Shown: positions 34,975 to 46,326 of the stretch, piece after piece
How the letters are laid out: each line of letters opens with the position of its first letter
Position numbering within the stretch: the stretch's first letter is position 1
Assembly (NCBI GenBank): GCA_030267965.1
Contig: BRYA01000271.1
Location: 1-64,000 of the forward strand
Length of the DNA stretch: 64,000 bases
Reading direction: 5' to 3'
Source of the DNA: Triparma columacea
Lineage: Eukaryota; Sar; Bolidophyceae; Parmales; Triparmaceae
Made by a program: the position numbers and the translations under genes
The notes under the pieces: generated by a model
What the model saw: only the letters and a program-made list of their open reading frames with translations
What the model was told of the DNA's origin: nothing
Database searches by the model: none

Positions 34975-37420
34975 CTATTTCGTTATAACGCTGTTGAACG
35001 CTGCCTGACTCAGGGTGACCTTGCCACTCGTGTTCATCCTCTTCTTCCCCGCCTTTTGCTTCTCTAGGAGCTTCTTTTTCCTCGAGACGTCCCCCCCTCC
35101 CACTGTCTTCCCCGCCTTCGTAAGAACGTCCTTCCTGTACGGGTTGACTGTCGCTCTCGCAATTATTTTCCCCTGGGCCCTTGCCTGGATGGCAATCTTA
35201 AACTGCTGCCTCGGAAGTACATCCTCCAGCTTCTTGCACACCGACCTTCCTTGTTGGGCCGCAACCTCACTGTGGGCAACGAACGACAGGGGCTCCACTA
35301 CGTCTCCGTTGAGCATGATCTCGATCTTGGCGAGATTGGCTTTCTCCAACGGCTTCGCATCTTCCGTCGTGTCGTAAGAAGCGAATCCGGCAGTCGTAGA
35401 CTTGAGCTCGTCATGAAAATCTACAATGAGTAGAAAGGGTTGTGTTAGTATGTGTGCGTTGAAAACTTTATAGTCGTTGCCCGTCTCACCTGTTACCACC
35501 TCTGCCCAAGGTATCCTAGCCGTGAAGAGCCACGTCCTCTCATCGATGACCTTGGTCTCCATCTCTCCCCCCCGCCTCTTTGTGATTAAATCCATCACCG
35601 TCCCGGCGTAATCCACTGGAGCAAGCACCCGCAGCTTCACCATGGGCTCGTAAATGATAAACTTTTCCTCGTTCGAGGGCCAATCTGAGAGGTCCTCTAT
35701 AACAATTTCGGAAGGAAGGTCCGGGTGCCTCGGTTTGCGAGTATTTGAGAGAAACTTTACGTGGTACTTCACCTTGGGGGAGGTCACCAGAGCCTCGACG
35801 TTAAACTCATCCCTGAGACGCTGCCTGAAAATTTCTACATGCAACATGCCTTGGAACCCGATCCTCAGCCCTGGCCCCAGGAATGGGCCTCCACCGGCAT
35901 CGGATGCAACGTTGCCCTTCTGCGCAGGAGAAGCGAAGCGGCGACCGAGGAAGTGCGTTAGTGCTTAGCGTTGTGTTGCTAGTTTTCTCGCTTCGCTCAT
36001 GGCACTAGTCGTGCTGTCTCCTCTTTTTCATTCTCACCTGCATCGAAACCTCCAACCCCATGTCGTTCAACGCGAGCCTTTCTACGGCTGCGACCAGATC
36101 GTCGAACGAGTTCTCCTCTGTCGGATGCACACTCGCGTACAGAACACTGCTATCACCAGACGGCGTCTTGTGCGCTTCTGAGGCACCAATTATCTCCTCC
36201 CTAAGACTTGACACGTCCGAGTGCTGAATGATCGTCCCCCCCGGACTGGCCTGCCTTGGGTTCCTCATCCCTACTATCGCGTAACCCATCTGGTCCTTTA
36301 TGAGTTTCTTCGTTCTGAGCCTGTGGGGCAGCATGACCCCGACTTCTTGGATAGAGAAGTGCTCGAAGTTTGCAGAGGCGTCGTCTGGCAAGTAGTTATC
36401 ACCGCCAAGGACTGAAACGCGGTCGCCTTCCTTCAACTTTCCTGACTATGCACACAATGCGGTGAGCGAAGCGAGCCGCGTAAAGGGTTGCGTAAGTGGA
36501 TAAGCTGGTGGATAACCGTGCCTTAATTTCAACCAACACGTTTTTGCGTCATTCCTCCCTGTGCTGCTGCTGTGATTTTTGCCCATCCCATGCTCACCTC
36601 AACCTTTAGGAGGCACACAACCCCACGCTGGACCTCGAACCAACTATCAACCACCTTGCAACGAAGCCTGGAGTCGTTTTCGTAACGGATGGTAGGGGGC
36701 GGGACCTTCTCTACGATAGCGTCCAAAACCTCAGTCATTCCCTGGTTCTTTCTCGCGGAAGTCAGCAAAATCTCGTCAGGGTCGAACTCTGGAAACAGCT
36801 CTGAGACAGACATGGCCACTTCTAGGGGTCTCGCAGACGGCATGTCTACCTTGGTGAGCACGGGAATCAGGGGCAAGCCCATTTCTTTCGCCTTCTCGTA
36901 CACAGCTACCGTCTGCGCCTGGATGCCCTGTGAAGCGTCGAACAATATTATGGCACCATCCACGCACGATAGGGACCTGGAGACCTCGTGGGAGAAGTCG
37001 ACGTGCCCAGGAGAGTCGAAGAGGTTAATGAGATACAGGTCGCCGGAGGAATGGGTGTATGCCATTGACGCGGTCGTCGCCTTCACTGTTATGCCACGCT
37101 CTTGCTCCACAGCCAGGGTGTCCAGCATGGAAATGTCCTCCTTTGAGGTATTTGTTGGGTCACCCACTCGGAGAAGCTGGTGGGGGGGAGGGAGGGGGGT
37201 TGGGTTTTAGCGTGGTTAGGGGAGTGAGCGATATTTTGGAACCTCGCACCTGACTGCTCAGACTTGACTTCCCGTGGTCGATGTGGGCAATGATGCATAT
37301 ATTGCGCACTTTATCAGTGCTATGTTGTGAGAGGTAGGAATCAAGAGGATTCGCGCTCGTTGATAAGAGTCGGCGAGTTTTGTTGGATACGGTCCTAAAA
37401 TGGGAAATGTACCGGAGCAT
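34975..37420 (-). CDS. GUF1: Translation factor GUF1/LepA (EF4), organellar (5 exons)
   Basis: Exons 37420-37250, 37176-36598, 36445-36038, 35919-35490, 35420-34975; phases agree; 677 aa, full length for the family. GTPase motifs are AHIDHGKSSL (G1), DSPGHVDF (G3) and TKVDM (G4). Domain II follows (SGKLKEGDRVSVLG), then LepA domain III/V (GFQGMLHVEIFRQRL), and the diagnostic LepA C-terminal domain (RKDVLTKAGKTVGGGDVSRKKKLLEKQKAGKKRM). The factor acts on translating organellar ribosomes. The N-terminus (MLRYISHFRTVSNKTRRLLSTSANP) is Arg/Ser-rich without a signal peptide, so mitochondria are more likely than plastid. Two introns carry the GAGCGAAGCG/CGCTTCGCTC motif. Confidence 0.93.
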
Positions 37421-37722
37421 CTGCGACGACTACTGATTATCTGGGGAATTGGGAATCGGATAACGTAGGAAGGAAGTGGGGGGGGTCTGAATACTATGGT
37501 TGAGGTCGCTGAGGAAAGGAGGGAGAAGGGATAATGCGTGTGGGAGGAGGTTTGCTTTGGAAAGTTTGCTGGTGGTCAATTCTTTCCTTGTCTTGGCACG
37601 AACTTGGATTTATACGACTTTTGTACGCTCTCAAGGTTGTGGTGTTGATTAAATATCTGAATTCGAACGGTTTCCTTACTTTGTCGTCGACTCAAAAGGT
37701 AATTGGGACAAGAGCAAACGAA

Positions 37723-38949
37723 ATGGATACGATTAAAGCAGTTTCCAGTGCCCCTGGGAAGACAATTTTATTCGGCGAGCACTCTGTGGTGTACTCTCCG
37801 AATGTTGCGGTGGCTACCGCGCTCTCTTCTCTTAGGATACGCTCGGTTGTGGAGGCTAGTCAAGCAGGAGGTGACAGAAATGGAGGTGGGATGATTGAAG
37901 CTAACCTCAGGGACGTCAAAGAGGGAGGTCTCGGATGTAGATTGAGGTGCTGTGACGTACTCGAGCTGGAACTTTGGGCCGATGAAGAGGCTGAGGGGGG
38001 CTTGGTACCATTGGGGGAGGAGAAGATTTCGCAAATCAGGAAGCTAGTGAAGGAGAAGGGGGGAGTCGGAGAGGAGGAGGACGTCACTCCCCTCGTGCCC
38101 CTGGTGGCGCTAGTGGGGGGCGTTCTGGGGAAGAAGGAGTGGCTGGAGAGGAGGAACGTCAAGATTACTGTTCACTCAAAGAGTCTCCCAGTTGGGAGTG
38201 GACTGGGGAGCAGTGCAGCCTTCTGCGTCAGTCTGAGCGCGGCGCTCTTGAGTGTGAGGGAGGGGGGGGGGGAGGGGGTGGAGGCCGTACCGGGAAGGGA
38301 GGAGTTGGAGAAGATTAACACATGGGGGTATCATGGGGAGAGCATCATACACGGCGCACCGAGTGGGATAGATAACACGGTCAGCACTTACGGAGGATGC
38401 GTGAAGATGAGGAGGGTACTGCATGAGGGGGGGGCGGGCAGCACTGAGAAGGAGATATTCAAGCTGGAGGAGCCAATTGAAGTTCTGATTACAAACACCT
38501 TCGTGCCCAAATCGACAAAGGGCTTGGTCGCAGGGGTTAGGAGGAGGTGGGAGGGGGAGCGAGGCGTTTATGAAGCGATTTTTAAAGCAATGTCGGAAAT
38601 TAGCGAGTCTTTTCTGAGGGGAGGGTGGACGTTGGAGGGGATGAATGAGAACGTCAGGGTAGCACAGGGATTGCTCAGGACCATTGGGGTCAGCCATCCG
38701 GCCTTGGAGATGGTCGTTGAGACATCCAGGGTGTACGGTGTAGAAAGCAAGCTGACCGGGGCCGGGGGGGGGGGGTGCGCGATAAGCATCCTGCACAAAA
38801 AGGTGGATGAGGAAACAAGACAGAAGGTGGAAAAGGCAATGGGGGGACTAGCTTGGGAAGGGGAAGGGGAAGGAGGGAGGGAGAGGAGAACTTTCGAGGT
38901 CGTGAGGACAGAGGCAGGGGGGAGGGGCGTTACGGTCGGTTCATGGTGA
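37723..38949 (+). CDS. MVK: Mevalonate kinase
   Basis: A single exon of 408 aa. It phosphorylates mevalonate in the cytosolic isoprenoid (mevalonate) pathway. GHMP-kinase signatures are present: SAPGKTILFGEHSVVY at the start, LPVGSGLGSSAAFCVSLSAAL near residue 155 (ATP loop), and LTGAGGGGCAISIL near the C-terminus. GAPSGIDNTVSTYGG carries the catalytic Asp and the mevalonate-site sequence typical of mevalonate kinase. The frame stays open upstream to 37534, but I choose the ATG at 37723 (MDTIKAVSS) because it starts right before the conserved first motif. Low-complexity Gly/Glu loops, encoded by G-rich runs, lie between motifs. Confidence 0.92.
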   Translation: MDTIKAVSSAPGKTILFGEHSVVYSPNVAVATALSSLRIRSVVEASQAGGDRNGGGMIEANLRDVKEGGLGCRLRCCDVLELELWADEEAEGGLVPLGEEKISQIRKLVKEKGGVGEEEDVTPLVPLVALVGGVLGKKEWLERRNVKITVHSKSLPVGSGLGSSAAFCVSLSAALLSVREGGGEGVEAVPGREELEKINTWGYHGESIIHGAPSGIDNTVSTYGGCVKMRRVLHEGGAGSTEKEIFKLEEPIEVLITNTFVPKSTKGLVAGVRRRWEGERGVYEAIFKAMSEISESFLRGGWTLEGMNENVRVAQGLLRTIGVSHPALEMVVETSRVYGVESKLTGAGGGGCAISILHKKVDEETRQKVEKAMGGLAWEGEGEGGRERRTFEVVRTEAGGRGVTVGSW

Positions 38950-39564
38950 TTTGCAGTGATGTATTTATCTTTGGTAAAACTTGAAACCTTGTTCTATCTC
39001 CTTAGCGGTTTCTACGACACTAATCGAAAATCGGCAAAATTGAATTGTCTATTTTCTACCTACAAAATGGATATATTTATAATTCATCAATTATGTAAAC
39101 TAATTTAGTATATGTAATAATATTAAACTTGTTTTGACATCTCAAGAATATAATTTTAGCAATGTCTCAAATGGTAACTTTGATATGCCAATATCTAAAT
39201 TGTATCATATATTAATTTTAATTTATGTTTATACCACCTAAAGAAATATTTGAAATTTATCAGGTGTAAAATATGTTTTCGAATAATTTGTTGTAATTTT
39301 TTAATGAGAATTTGTATTCTTTGATCAATGATAAAAATATTTGAGAGCAAAGATGTGGTTAGAATCAATTTTCAAATGTTAGAAATTTATTTTGGCCGAT
39401 TTTTTCCCTTTGGTTTGGGGCTTACACGTGTATTGCCCATCTTATAGTCATAATTAGACCCTACTTGATAATAAAGACGAAAAACATTAGTGATACACGA
39501 AATCGCGCCTGAGACCATCATTAAATTAGATCAACTCGAGGTCTGCAAGAAATAAGATTGGATT
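38950..39564. other. AT-rich intergenic island
   Basis: A 615-nt gene-free stretch. By direct count, 39001-39420 has 103 G/C in 420 bases (about 25%), and 39061-39360 has 62 in 300 (about 21%). Flanking genes look well above 50% GC. No ORF, tandem repeat or RNA gene was recognised. It lies 3' of mevalonate kinase and 5' of the HBS1-like gene, so it must also hold a terminator and a promoter. Confidence 0.85.
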
Positions 39565-41833
39565 ATGAGCCGCCATCGTCACTACGGACGCAATAGGCAG
39601 TACTCGTATGACTACGATGATGATTATTACGATGATTACGACGATTATGATGAAGAGGAGGAGCAGAAGCAATTAGATGAGTACAACAGACAGCAGAGGG
39701 AGGCAAGGGAGGCTCGAGAGCGGGAAATGCAGGAGAGAGAGACATCACGTGCCGTGCCGACCCCTCACGAGGCGGTTGGTCCCTACTCTGACTCGGACAC
39801 AGTGATAGCTGGTGTTATGTCTGCAGGTTTTAATCATGAGACTGCGACCTCTGCTTATCACGAGCTGTGTCCAGTGAGTATAGGAGCGAAGCGGCGACAT
39901 TAACGAGGCCCTATATGACAAACCACTATTCTATCCCCTCTAAACACAATCTTCCCTCGTGCCCTCCCTCCTCTCAGACGTCACAGCTTCCTTATAATTC
40001 TCAGATTGAGGCTGTTGTCGATTTCATCTTAAACAAGCCCGCAGCCACCCCTGCCTTTGCCTCCAGCATGAGGGTTTCAATCCCCCTCCCAACGAAGCCC
40101 CCTTCCCCGCCAGTTCTGCAGGCCCCTCCAATGTCCCCTCCCCGCTTCTACAAGGAGGGCACTGCCATGTCCCCACCTTCTGCGGGGTTAAAGTCGCTGT
40201 GGAGCAAGGTTGAGCAGGAGAAGGCTACATCTGCTGTTAAACGTCAGGTAGGTTTGGGAGCGTGGGAGGAGCGTGAGAGAGGGATGAGGCCAATCATCAA
40301 CCCCCCCCCCCCCCCACACACACATTACGCACACACTACTAACGGAAACTTTTGCGCGACTTGTCCTCCCCCCACCCTCCCAGCTCTCACTGAGCCTCAG
40401 GAACGCCCGATACACAGTCCCCAATCCCTCCTTCACACCCACATACGCCGATAATATCAAGGCAATTACCCTCCCCCCCACAAGCCCAGTTACTAGCGGG
40501 CCCATCACCATCTGCGTCAGCGGCCACATCGATCATGGCAAAACTACCCTCGTCCAGACAATGATCAAGATGCTCGATGGCCGTAAAGTCGTCCTTGACT
40601 CGGGCGTCGCCGAGCAGTCCCGATCATGCACCACCGACGTTGCTGTCGTGACCTGCAAGACCCCCTCCGGCCGCACCCTGACGATCCTCGATACGCCGGG
40701 GCACGAGGGCTACTCCCTTCAGCTCTTGCCCGCGCTTTTTGAGTGCGACGTCGGGGTCTTCGTCGTCTCCTGCAAAAGGGGAGAGTTTGAGGACTGCTGG
40801 GGAGGTGCTGGAAGGACCCACTTGCTGTCCATGATCCGGGCGGGCGTTGCGAGAATCGTCGTTGCGGTAAACAAGGCAGATGTCGGCGAGTGGGAGAGTG
40901 TTGGGAAGAGTGTCGTTGAGTTTTTGGAGAAGGAGGGAGTTCAGGCTACAGCATGCGGCGTGAGCGGTTTGAACGGCGACAACATCCAGAACCTCATCAA
41001 GGCTATTGAGCAAAACTGCGGCGTTCGGAAGGGCAAGGGCAATAAGAAGAGCTTCCGCGCTACCATATCCTCCGTCTCCCTAACAGGGCGGAGGGTCAAC
41101 ATGCAGGTCAAGGTTGTAAGGGGCAACTTAACCATCGGGGAGACCGTCTCTGTAGCACCTGCTGGCGTTTGTGGGACGGTGAAGGAGGTGAGGAGAGCGA
41201 AAGTGTGATTTAGTTGGTTGATTGGAGGACGTGCACCCTCTCTAATCGCCATGGTGTCTCTCGTACCTAATCCTAATCTTTTCGTCCATCGCTTCATCCA
41301 TCGCTTCCTTATCGCAGGTCCACGTCGGAGACGAGATTTTCACAGCTGGGACAATTGGACCTGGCGACAACGTCACAATCTCCGTTGTGAACATGGATGG
41401 GGAGCGTGTCTTCACCGGAGATGTTTTGGTTAGAAGTGGCGACCTTCGAACCAATGTCTTTACCCGCCGCCGCTTTGTGGCAAAGGTTGAGGTAAAGGGA
41501 AAGGTACGATGGGCAAGGGTTGGGAGAAGGGCTGGTTTTTGTCACTTTGCTCCCCTTTTCCTGACCCTTTTCCCTTTTCGCTCACCACAGACCTTGATCA
41601 AGGGAACTGAGCTTACGCTCGTTATGAACGCGCTCTCCGTGAGCTGCGTCATCGCACATGTCCTCGACGGGGACAAAAGAATGCTCAGGAGCGAGACCAG
41701 GGGGAGATGCACTCTCGTGTTGAAGAGGCCAGTTTGCTTAGAGACCTATGAGCAGTGCAAGAAGCTGGGGAGGATATTGTTGCTGGACGGGGCCAGGATC
41801 GCCGCGGTTGGACTTGTTGAAGAGCTCCTGTAG
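39565..41833 (+). CDS. HBS1: HBS1/eRF3-like translational GTPase (5 exons)
   Basis: Exons 39565-39873, 39978-40247, 40384-41187, 41318-41503, 41591-41833; all phase 0; 603 aa. The N-terminus has the Tyr/Asp/Glu-rich stretch seen in HBS1 (SYDYDDDYYDDYDDYDEEEE), then a UBA-like or HBS1-N helical segment (VIAGVMSAGFNHETATSAY). The G domain has SGHIDHGKTTL (G1), DTPGHEGY (G3) and NKAD (G4). Two beta-barrel domains follow. HBS1 with Dom34/Pelota rescues stalled ribosomes. The G3 motif has EGY in place of the usual RDF, and domains II-III are weakly conserved. A divergent eEF1A-family GTPase other than HBS1 is the alternative. Confidence 0.75.
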
Positions 41834-41872
41834 ACTAGCAAAAACTAAGAATCAAACTGTTTTTAGCACATT

Positions 41873-42862
41873 TCAAACTTCCCCCTGCTCCCCCTCTTCA
41901 ATGCCTCCCGTGCTCTTTACCAACGCCAACGCTGCTGTCACGGCAATCCCTCCGACAACTTTTTTCCATCTCCCCCCCCCGAAAGTGAGCATTGTTGTTC
42001 CAGCGGCTAGCAAGCTACCGACAATCCCCTTCTTCCCGACAACCAGCTTGCTATTGACGACTTTCATCCAGAGTCCTGCCTCTGAAACGCGCGTAACCTT
42101 TCTCAAAATGAACCTTACCCCAGATGCGCCCTTCCCCACTCTGAGCCTGTCGTCGCAATAGCTCGCGTCGAGAATCACAGACGACCTCGGTCCCAATCTC
42201 AGCACGAGTGCTAAAGGGCTTCGGTAGCCTAGCAGCGATATCCAAATCATGGGACTTCCAAACTTGGCCCTCACCGCGTTGGCTGATAATCCTCCAGGGG
42301 TCGACCGTGATGAAGCAATTTCCTCTCGTTCCACAGCCGAAAGGAAGTCGCACTCGCCACGCAAAACGATCGTAAAACAAATCAGTCGACATAACAGCGA
42401 AAGAAGGACCTGATTGATGGCGAGCGTAGTACAAGTACCGTTCGGGTTATCGTCCTTCACCACATTTTGATACAAGCCATCCAACTTCCCCAACATCGAC
42501 GTAAGTGAGTTCTTTCGGACCCATTTTCCACCAGCGGCATCACTTGTCTTCCCCAAATTTTTCGAGTTGAACGTGCGTTCGACGACGTAGTCACCAAAAA
42601 GAGCGTCTCTACCCTCAACAGTGGCACTATAATCGGCTTCAAGCTCGTCGACCCTGGAACATAGTTCTTCCATGTCGGCATCTTGGGGGTTATCAAGAAT
42701 CATATCGACGAGATCCGGCTGATTTACCGAAAGCACGACACTTTTGTGTCCGTGTGGCCTCGACACGAGCCTTGAAGATGTGTAAAATCCTTCAACTTGA
42801 AAGATCATCGAGCTGAGCAAGCAAGCAAGCACCCAAACCCGAAAATTGAGAAAAAAAATCAT
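41873..42862 (-). CDS. Plastid lipid-associated protein/fibrillin-like
   Basis: A single exon of 329 aa from the ATG at 42862. The N-terminus is a signal peptide (FFLNFRVWVLACLLSSMIFQ) ending VEG/FYTSSR, with Phe at the likely cleavage site, as in plastid proteins of complex algae. Toward residues 200-245 the PAP/fibrillin pattern appears: FGSPMIWISLLG, then SVILDASYCDDRLRVGKGASGVRFIL. This corresponds to the family's conserved D-x-x-L-R-I-G-R-G-x-x-G-x-x-F segment. Fibrillins bind lipids at thylakoids and plastoglobules. Two hydrophobic helices near the C-terminus could anchor it. Confidence 0.68.
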   Translation of the reverse strand: MIFFLNFRVWVLACLLSSMIFQVEGFYTSSRLVSRPHGHKSVVLSVNQPDLVDMILDNPQDADMEELCSRVDELEADYSATVEGRDALFGDYVVERTFNSKNLGKTSDAAGGKWVRKNSLTSMLGKLDGLYQNVVKDDNPNGTCTTLAINQVLLSLLCRLICFTIVLRGECDFLSAVEREEIASSRSTPGGLSANAVRAKFGSPMIWISLLGYRSPLALVLRLGPRSSVILDASYCDDRLRVGKGASGVRFILRKVTRVSEAGLWMKVVNSKLVVGKKGIVGSLLAAGTTMLTFGGGRWKKVVGGIAVTAALALVKSTGGIEEGEQGEV

Positions 42863-42987
42863 GACGTGAAGGATAGGATTCGCAAAGCTCACACAACTGA
42901 AAGTCGTTTATCGATAACTGTCCACAGCAAGAAGACTCCAACTCCCTTTCTTTTTCCTCTCCTCTTCTCCCTTTTTTCATTTTTCTG

Positions 42988-43413
42988 ATGCCCAACCCCA
43001 CGTCAACTCCCCTCGTTAAAAACTTCCTCGCGACGCACAAACCAATCGACAACATAAGCGAAACCCAACTATTGACAGAAAAAGGCGTCGACAACCTGTA
43101 AGAAATCAAATAAATTAAATTCTCCGAGGCCACCTGAGGCCGCCTTGTCTGAAATTACTCCTATCATGACTCAATCATCACTCACTCACCCCACACTCCC
43201 TCATCCAATAGACGTGAACACTTAGTTGCCCATTTGGACAAGACGTCCTGGTTATACAACAGCGCTTCCCCCTCTGCTCCTCCTCCCTCACTTTCCTACA
43301 TTCCTAATCAGACGACTCTCGGAGGTTGGGGAGGAGGCGCCGTGTTCACGAACAAGGAAGAGAAGGACGACACACAGGTCGAGGCTGGTGGAACCCTCTG
43401 GCGCTTGAGATAG
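42988..43413 (+). CDS. Small hypothetical protein (2 exons)
   Basis: Exons 42988-43097 and 43212-43413, split in phase 2, 103 aa. The join reads ...GVDN-L-REHLVAHLDKTSWLYN, then a Pro/Ser-rich part and a Gly-rich GGWGGGAVFTN ending LWRLR. I do not recognise it. The canonical GTAAG donor, a TAG acceptor and an intact frame across the join support a real gene. The stop codon lies only 5 nt before the ATG of the prolyl-hydroxylase gene on the same strand, so the two may share a transcript, or this may be a 5' part of it. Confidence 0.5.
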
Positions 43414-43418
43414 ACTCG

Positions 43419-45171
43419 ATGGGGAAGAAGAGCAGGAAGACCACCAAGGCCAAGGCCGCCCACTCCTCCCCCTCCCCCTCCCCCTCCCCCTCCCCCCTCG
43501 ATTCCTCCACCCAAAACCAACTTTTCTCCCTTATCTCCACCCTCAACCTCTCCCTTGACTCCGTCCCCCGCGATGCCCTCCTCTCCACTCTTCAGCTCGT
43601 CCTCAACCTCCCAGATGACACCCCGATCCCCCTCGCCAACCTCGATCCCTTGACCCTCCTCCATGCTCTCAAAGTCAAATACACAATGAAAGGCAAGCAG
43701 ATGTGGTGGTGGGTCTTTGACGATTCCCTCTCAACGATCGGTTCAATATTGGACTCCGAGGGCTATGCGGTGGTGGATGATTTTTACGACACGACCAACC
43801 TCCTAAACGATGTCTCCACCAAGTACAAGGCTGGGCTCCTGCCTACGAAGGGAGGTGAGAATGCGAGGGGAAGCGCAGCGGTGACTTTTGCACACTATAT
43901 AACTAACTGCTTCGATCGTCTCCATGTTCATCCCCGCCCCACCGCCTGCTCCTCACTTCGCTCATCGCAGGCCTGATTGATGGGAGGGACGGGCGGAACA
44001 CGCCTTACGGGGACGAGAACGTCAGGGGCGACTATATTGGGTGGTTTGATGGTAACGAGAATTGGAGCCCTACTTCCAGCCTCCCCGACTACCTCCTCAA
44101 AATCTCTACCCTTGTCGACCAGCTTAAATCCCACTGCACCGGGTCCGGCATCGGGCTGTCAGGGATAAAGACCCGTAGCCGATGCATGGTAACCTGTTAT
44201 CCCCCTGGCTCCAAATATACCAAACATGTGGACAACGGGGGGGGAGTGAGTAACGGGAGACGCCTAACGACACTCATATATATGAATGAAGGATGGTCAC
44301 CCGGGGACGGGGGGGAGCTCGCAGTCTACCAGAAGGGGGGCAAGAAGAGGCTGAGGGATGTGGAGCCGACGGCCGGGAGGTAAGGATGGACAAGAAGTCA
44401 AAGAACAGCGCAGCTGAACGTCATGCGGCAGGTTATAAATCCCCCACTTCTCGACTCCCTTCGCTCGCCGAGCAGTTTTTCACCCGCTAACATAACCCCT
44501 CCGCGACTCGCTTCGCTCGTCGTAGGTTGGTGCTCTTCTGGAGTGACGACAGGGTCCCGCACGAAGTCCTGACGAGCATGAAGGACCGATTTACCGTCAC
44601 AATATGGTTCTTCGACGGGGAGGAGTGGGAGGAGGCCAAGAGGAAGGGCATCATACCCAAGCCCACGAAGCTGGAGGGGGAGGAGGAGGGAGGGATGACA
44701 TTTGTGAGGGAGGAGGACCACGAAGCAAGGGAACCAGACGGGAGCGACCTAAAGGATGTCGTGGTTACGAACGAACCTTTCGTGGAGGTGGGAGAAACCC
44801 CGACGCTCAACAATCTCAAAACAGGGCAGGTGGACGTCGCAAAGGGAGANNNNNNNNNNNNNNNNNNNNNNNNNNNNNNNNNNNNNNNNNNNNNNNNNNN
44901 ACCGGCTCCTTCGCCTCCACCCCCGCCCCCACCTCAGATTCCCTTCACCCTAGAGAGCACCGAGTCTGACCACGTCGTTACCTTCACGTTCCCCGACCTT
45001 TCAACTCTCACTTCCTCGCAACTCGACGTGTCACCTTCGTCAGTAATTGTTAACGCCAAGGGGGGGATCAGCGTAGAGGTAGAGGTGGGGGAGGACTTCG
45101 ACGGGGATAAAGTCAAGGCCAAGATGAAGAAGAAACGCCTTCAGCTGATAATCACAATCCAGCGCGAGTAA
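43419..45171 (+). CDS. EGLN/PHD2-type prolyl hydroxylase with C-terminal CS-like domain (3 exons, contains gap)
   Basis: Exons 43419-43854, 43971-44379, 44526-45171. Phases 1 and 2 match. The 2-oxoglutarate dioxygenase core is very close to HIF prolyl hydroxylases: RCMVTCYPPGSKYTKHVDN (iron ligands His and Asp of HVD), LTTLIYMNEGW, then LVLFWSDDRVPHEVL (distal His) and TVTIWFFD. In animals this family hydroxylates prolines as an oxygen sensor; in protists Skp1 is a known substrate. After a run of 51 N the frame continues into a proline run and a beta-rich segment (VTFTFPDLS...LQLIITI) that looks like a CS/p23 or PIH1-type domain. Whether the fusion is real depends on the gap. The N-terminus is basic with an SPSPSPSP repeat. 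Confidence 0.82.
44850..44900. other. Assembly gap (51 N)
   Basis: A run of N inside exon 3 of the prolyl-hydroxylase gene, followed by a Pro-rich low-complexity sequence. The true length is unknown, so the reading frame across it is only assumed. The frame is open on both sides. Confidence 0.98.
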
Positions 45172-45245
45172 ATAAAACTGGGAAGATGCTTTTGTATGTG
45201 AATATTTGAGGCACTTCTATTTATTTTCAGTGTTCCCCTCCCCCC

Positions 45246-46141
45246 CTAATTCCTCAGCAACCCCAAGCTCATGACCTCGAGGTCCTTCCATCCATCTCCC
45301 CTCAGTTCACTAGGTTCGACCCAGCGCCCGAACTTCCAGTGCCAGACCGCGAACATGATAATATGCACGGCGCTGTTTATGGTGATGTACTTGCTGAGCT
45401 GAGTGCTTCTACTGACACGGGATGCGAGGAGGAAGATGAGGAGATCGAGGGGAATTATAAGGGGCACCGCCTGGCTCTCTATGATGAGCATCGAGCTGAA
45501 GTACCCCCCGAACGCCCCGATGAAGAAAAGCCAAATCCCCCCCCCACCCCCCTTCCCCCCCTTCTTGCCCCCCTCCCCCCCACCGTCGGTATTGAGGACC
45601 CACCAGACCTGTAGGGCCGCGTAAACCGCAACGATGATCCAGTGCCCCACGTACTCATCGTAGAAGTACACCCATCCCTCCATCTTCCCCCCGACTCCCT
45701 TCCCTCCCCCCAGGCGTTCCCCGTAGTTGGAGATGGCGTTGCAGGAGTGGTTGACCCCGAAGCCGTACACGTACAGCCCGGAAAGGAGGTTGAGAACGGA
45801 GCGCTGGAAGTATGTGGGTGAAGGGATGGCCAGGGAGTCTATCCAGCTAATCATGAGGAGGGAGAAAGGGGTCCAGATGACAAACTTGAAGATGTCATCG
45901 TAGGCTATTGGGTAGTCCCCCACTTGCGGGTACGCGTTCAGCTGGGCAAGGGAGGGGGTGAGTGTTGGAGTGAGTGTTGAGGTGAGTTGGTTTGTGGTTT
46001 GTGAAGGAAGAGACGAAAGATACTTTGTGTGTTGGGGTAAAGTAGGGCAACACCGGGTATAATACTTACTCCTAGCCAATCATTCAATAATAGTAGGATT
46101 GGAGAGAACGTTAAAATTGTAAGTGGAAGTGTTATTGTCAT
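45246..46141 (-). CDS. Multi-pass membrane protein, unknown family (2 exons)
   Basis: Exons 46141-46070 and 45941-45246, phase 0, 255 aa. Exon 1 is a hydrophobic helix (MTITLPLTILTFSPILLLLNDWLG). Further helices are FVIWTPFSLLMISWI, HWIIVAVYAALQVWWV, IWLFFIGAFGGYF, LIIPLDLLIFLL and HIIMFAVWHWKFG. NHSCNAISNYGER, YDEYVGHW and the two late histidines are polar landmarks between helices. I do not recognise the family, although spaced His/Asp/Glu in helices recall membrane hydrolases. Read without the intron, the frame runs through a low-complexity Thr/Leu/Pro stretch that I take as intron. Confidence 0.6.
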
Positions 46142-46326
46142 GTGTTTATTGTGTTGGAACAATTAGAGTTCTGGACTGATTGGACTGAGTTGGCTTTTGG
46201 GGGATTCTGGTATTTTCATAGGATTCCTAAAACAACTGAACGATTGATTGAACCACGAAGAGTTTAAAAGTAATAATCATATTATTATGACCCGATTGTT
46301 TCACTCATGAATCAACAACGAAGAGT

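Noticed and set aside
37534..37722. N-terminal extension of mevalonate kinase
   Set aside because: The upstream open frame is not kinase-like and the ATG at 37723 sits just before the first conserved motif.
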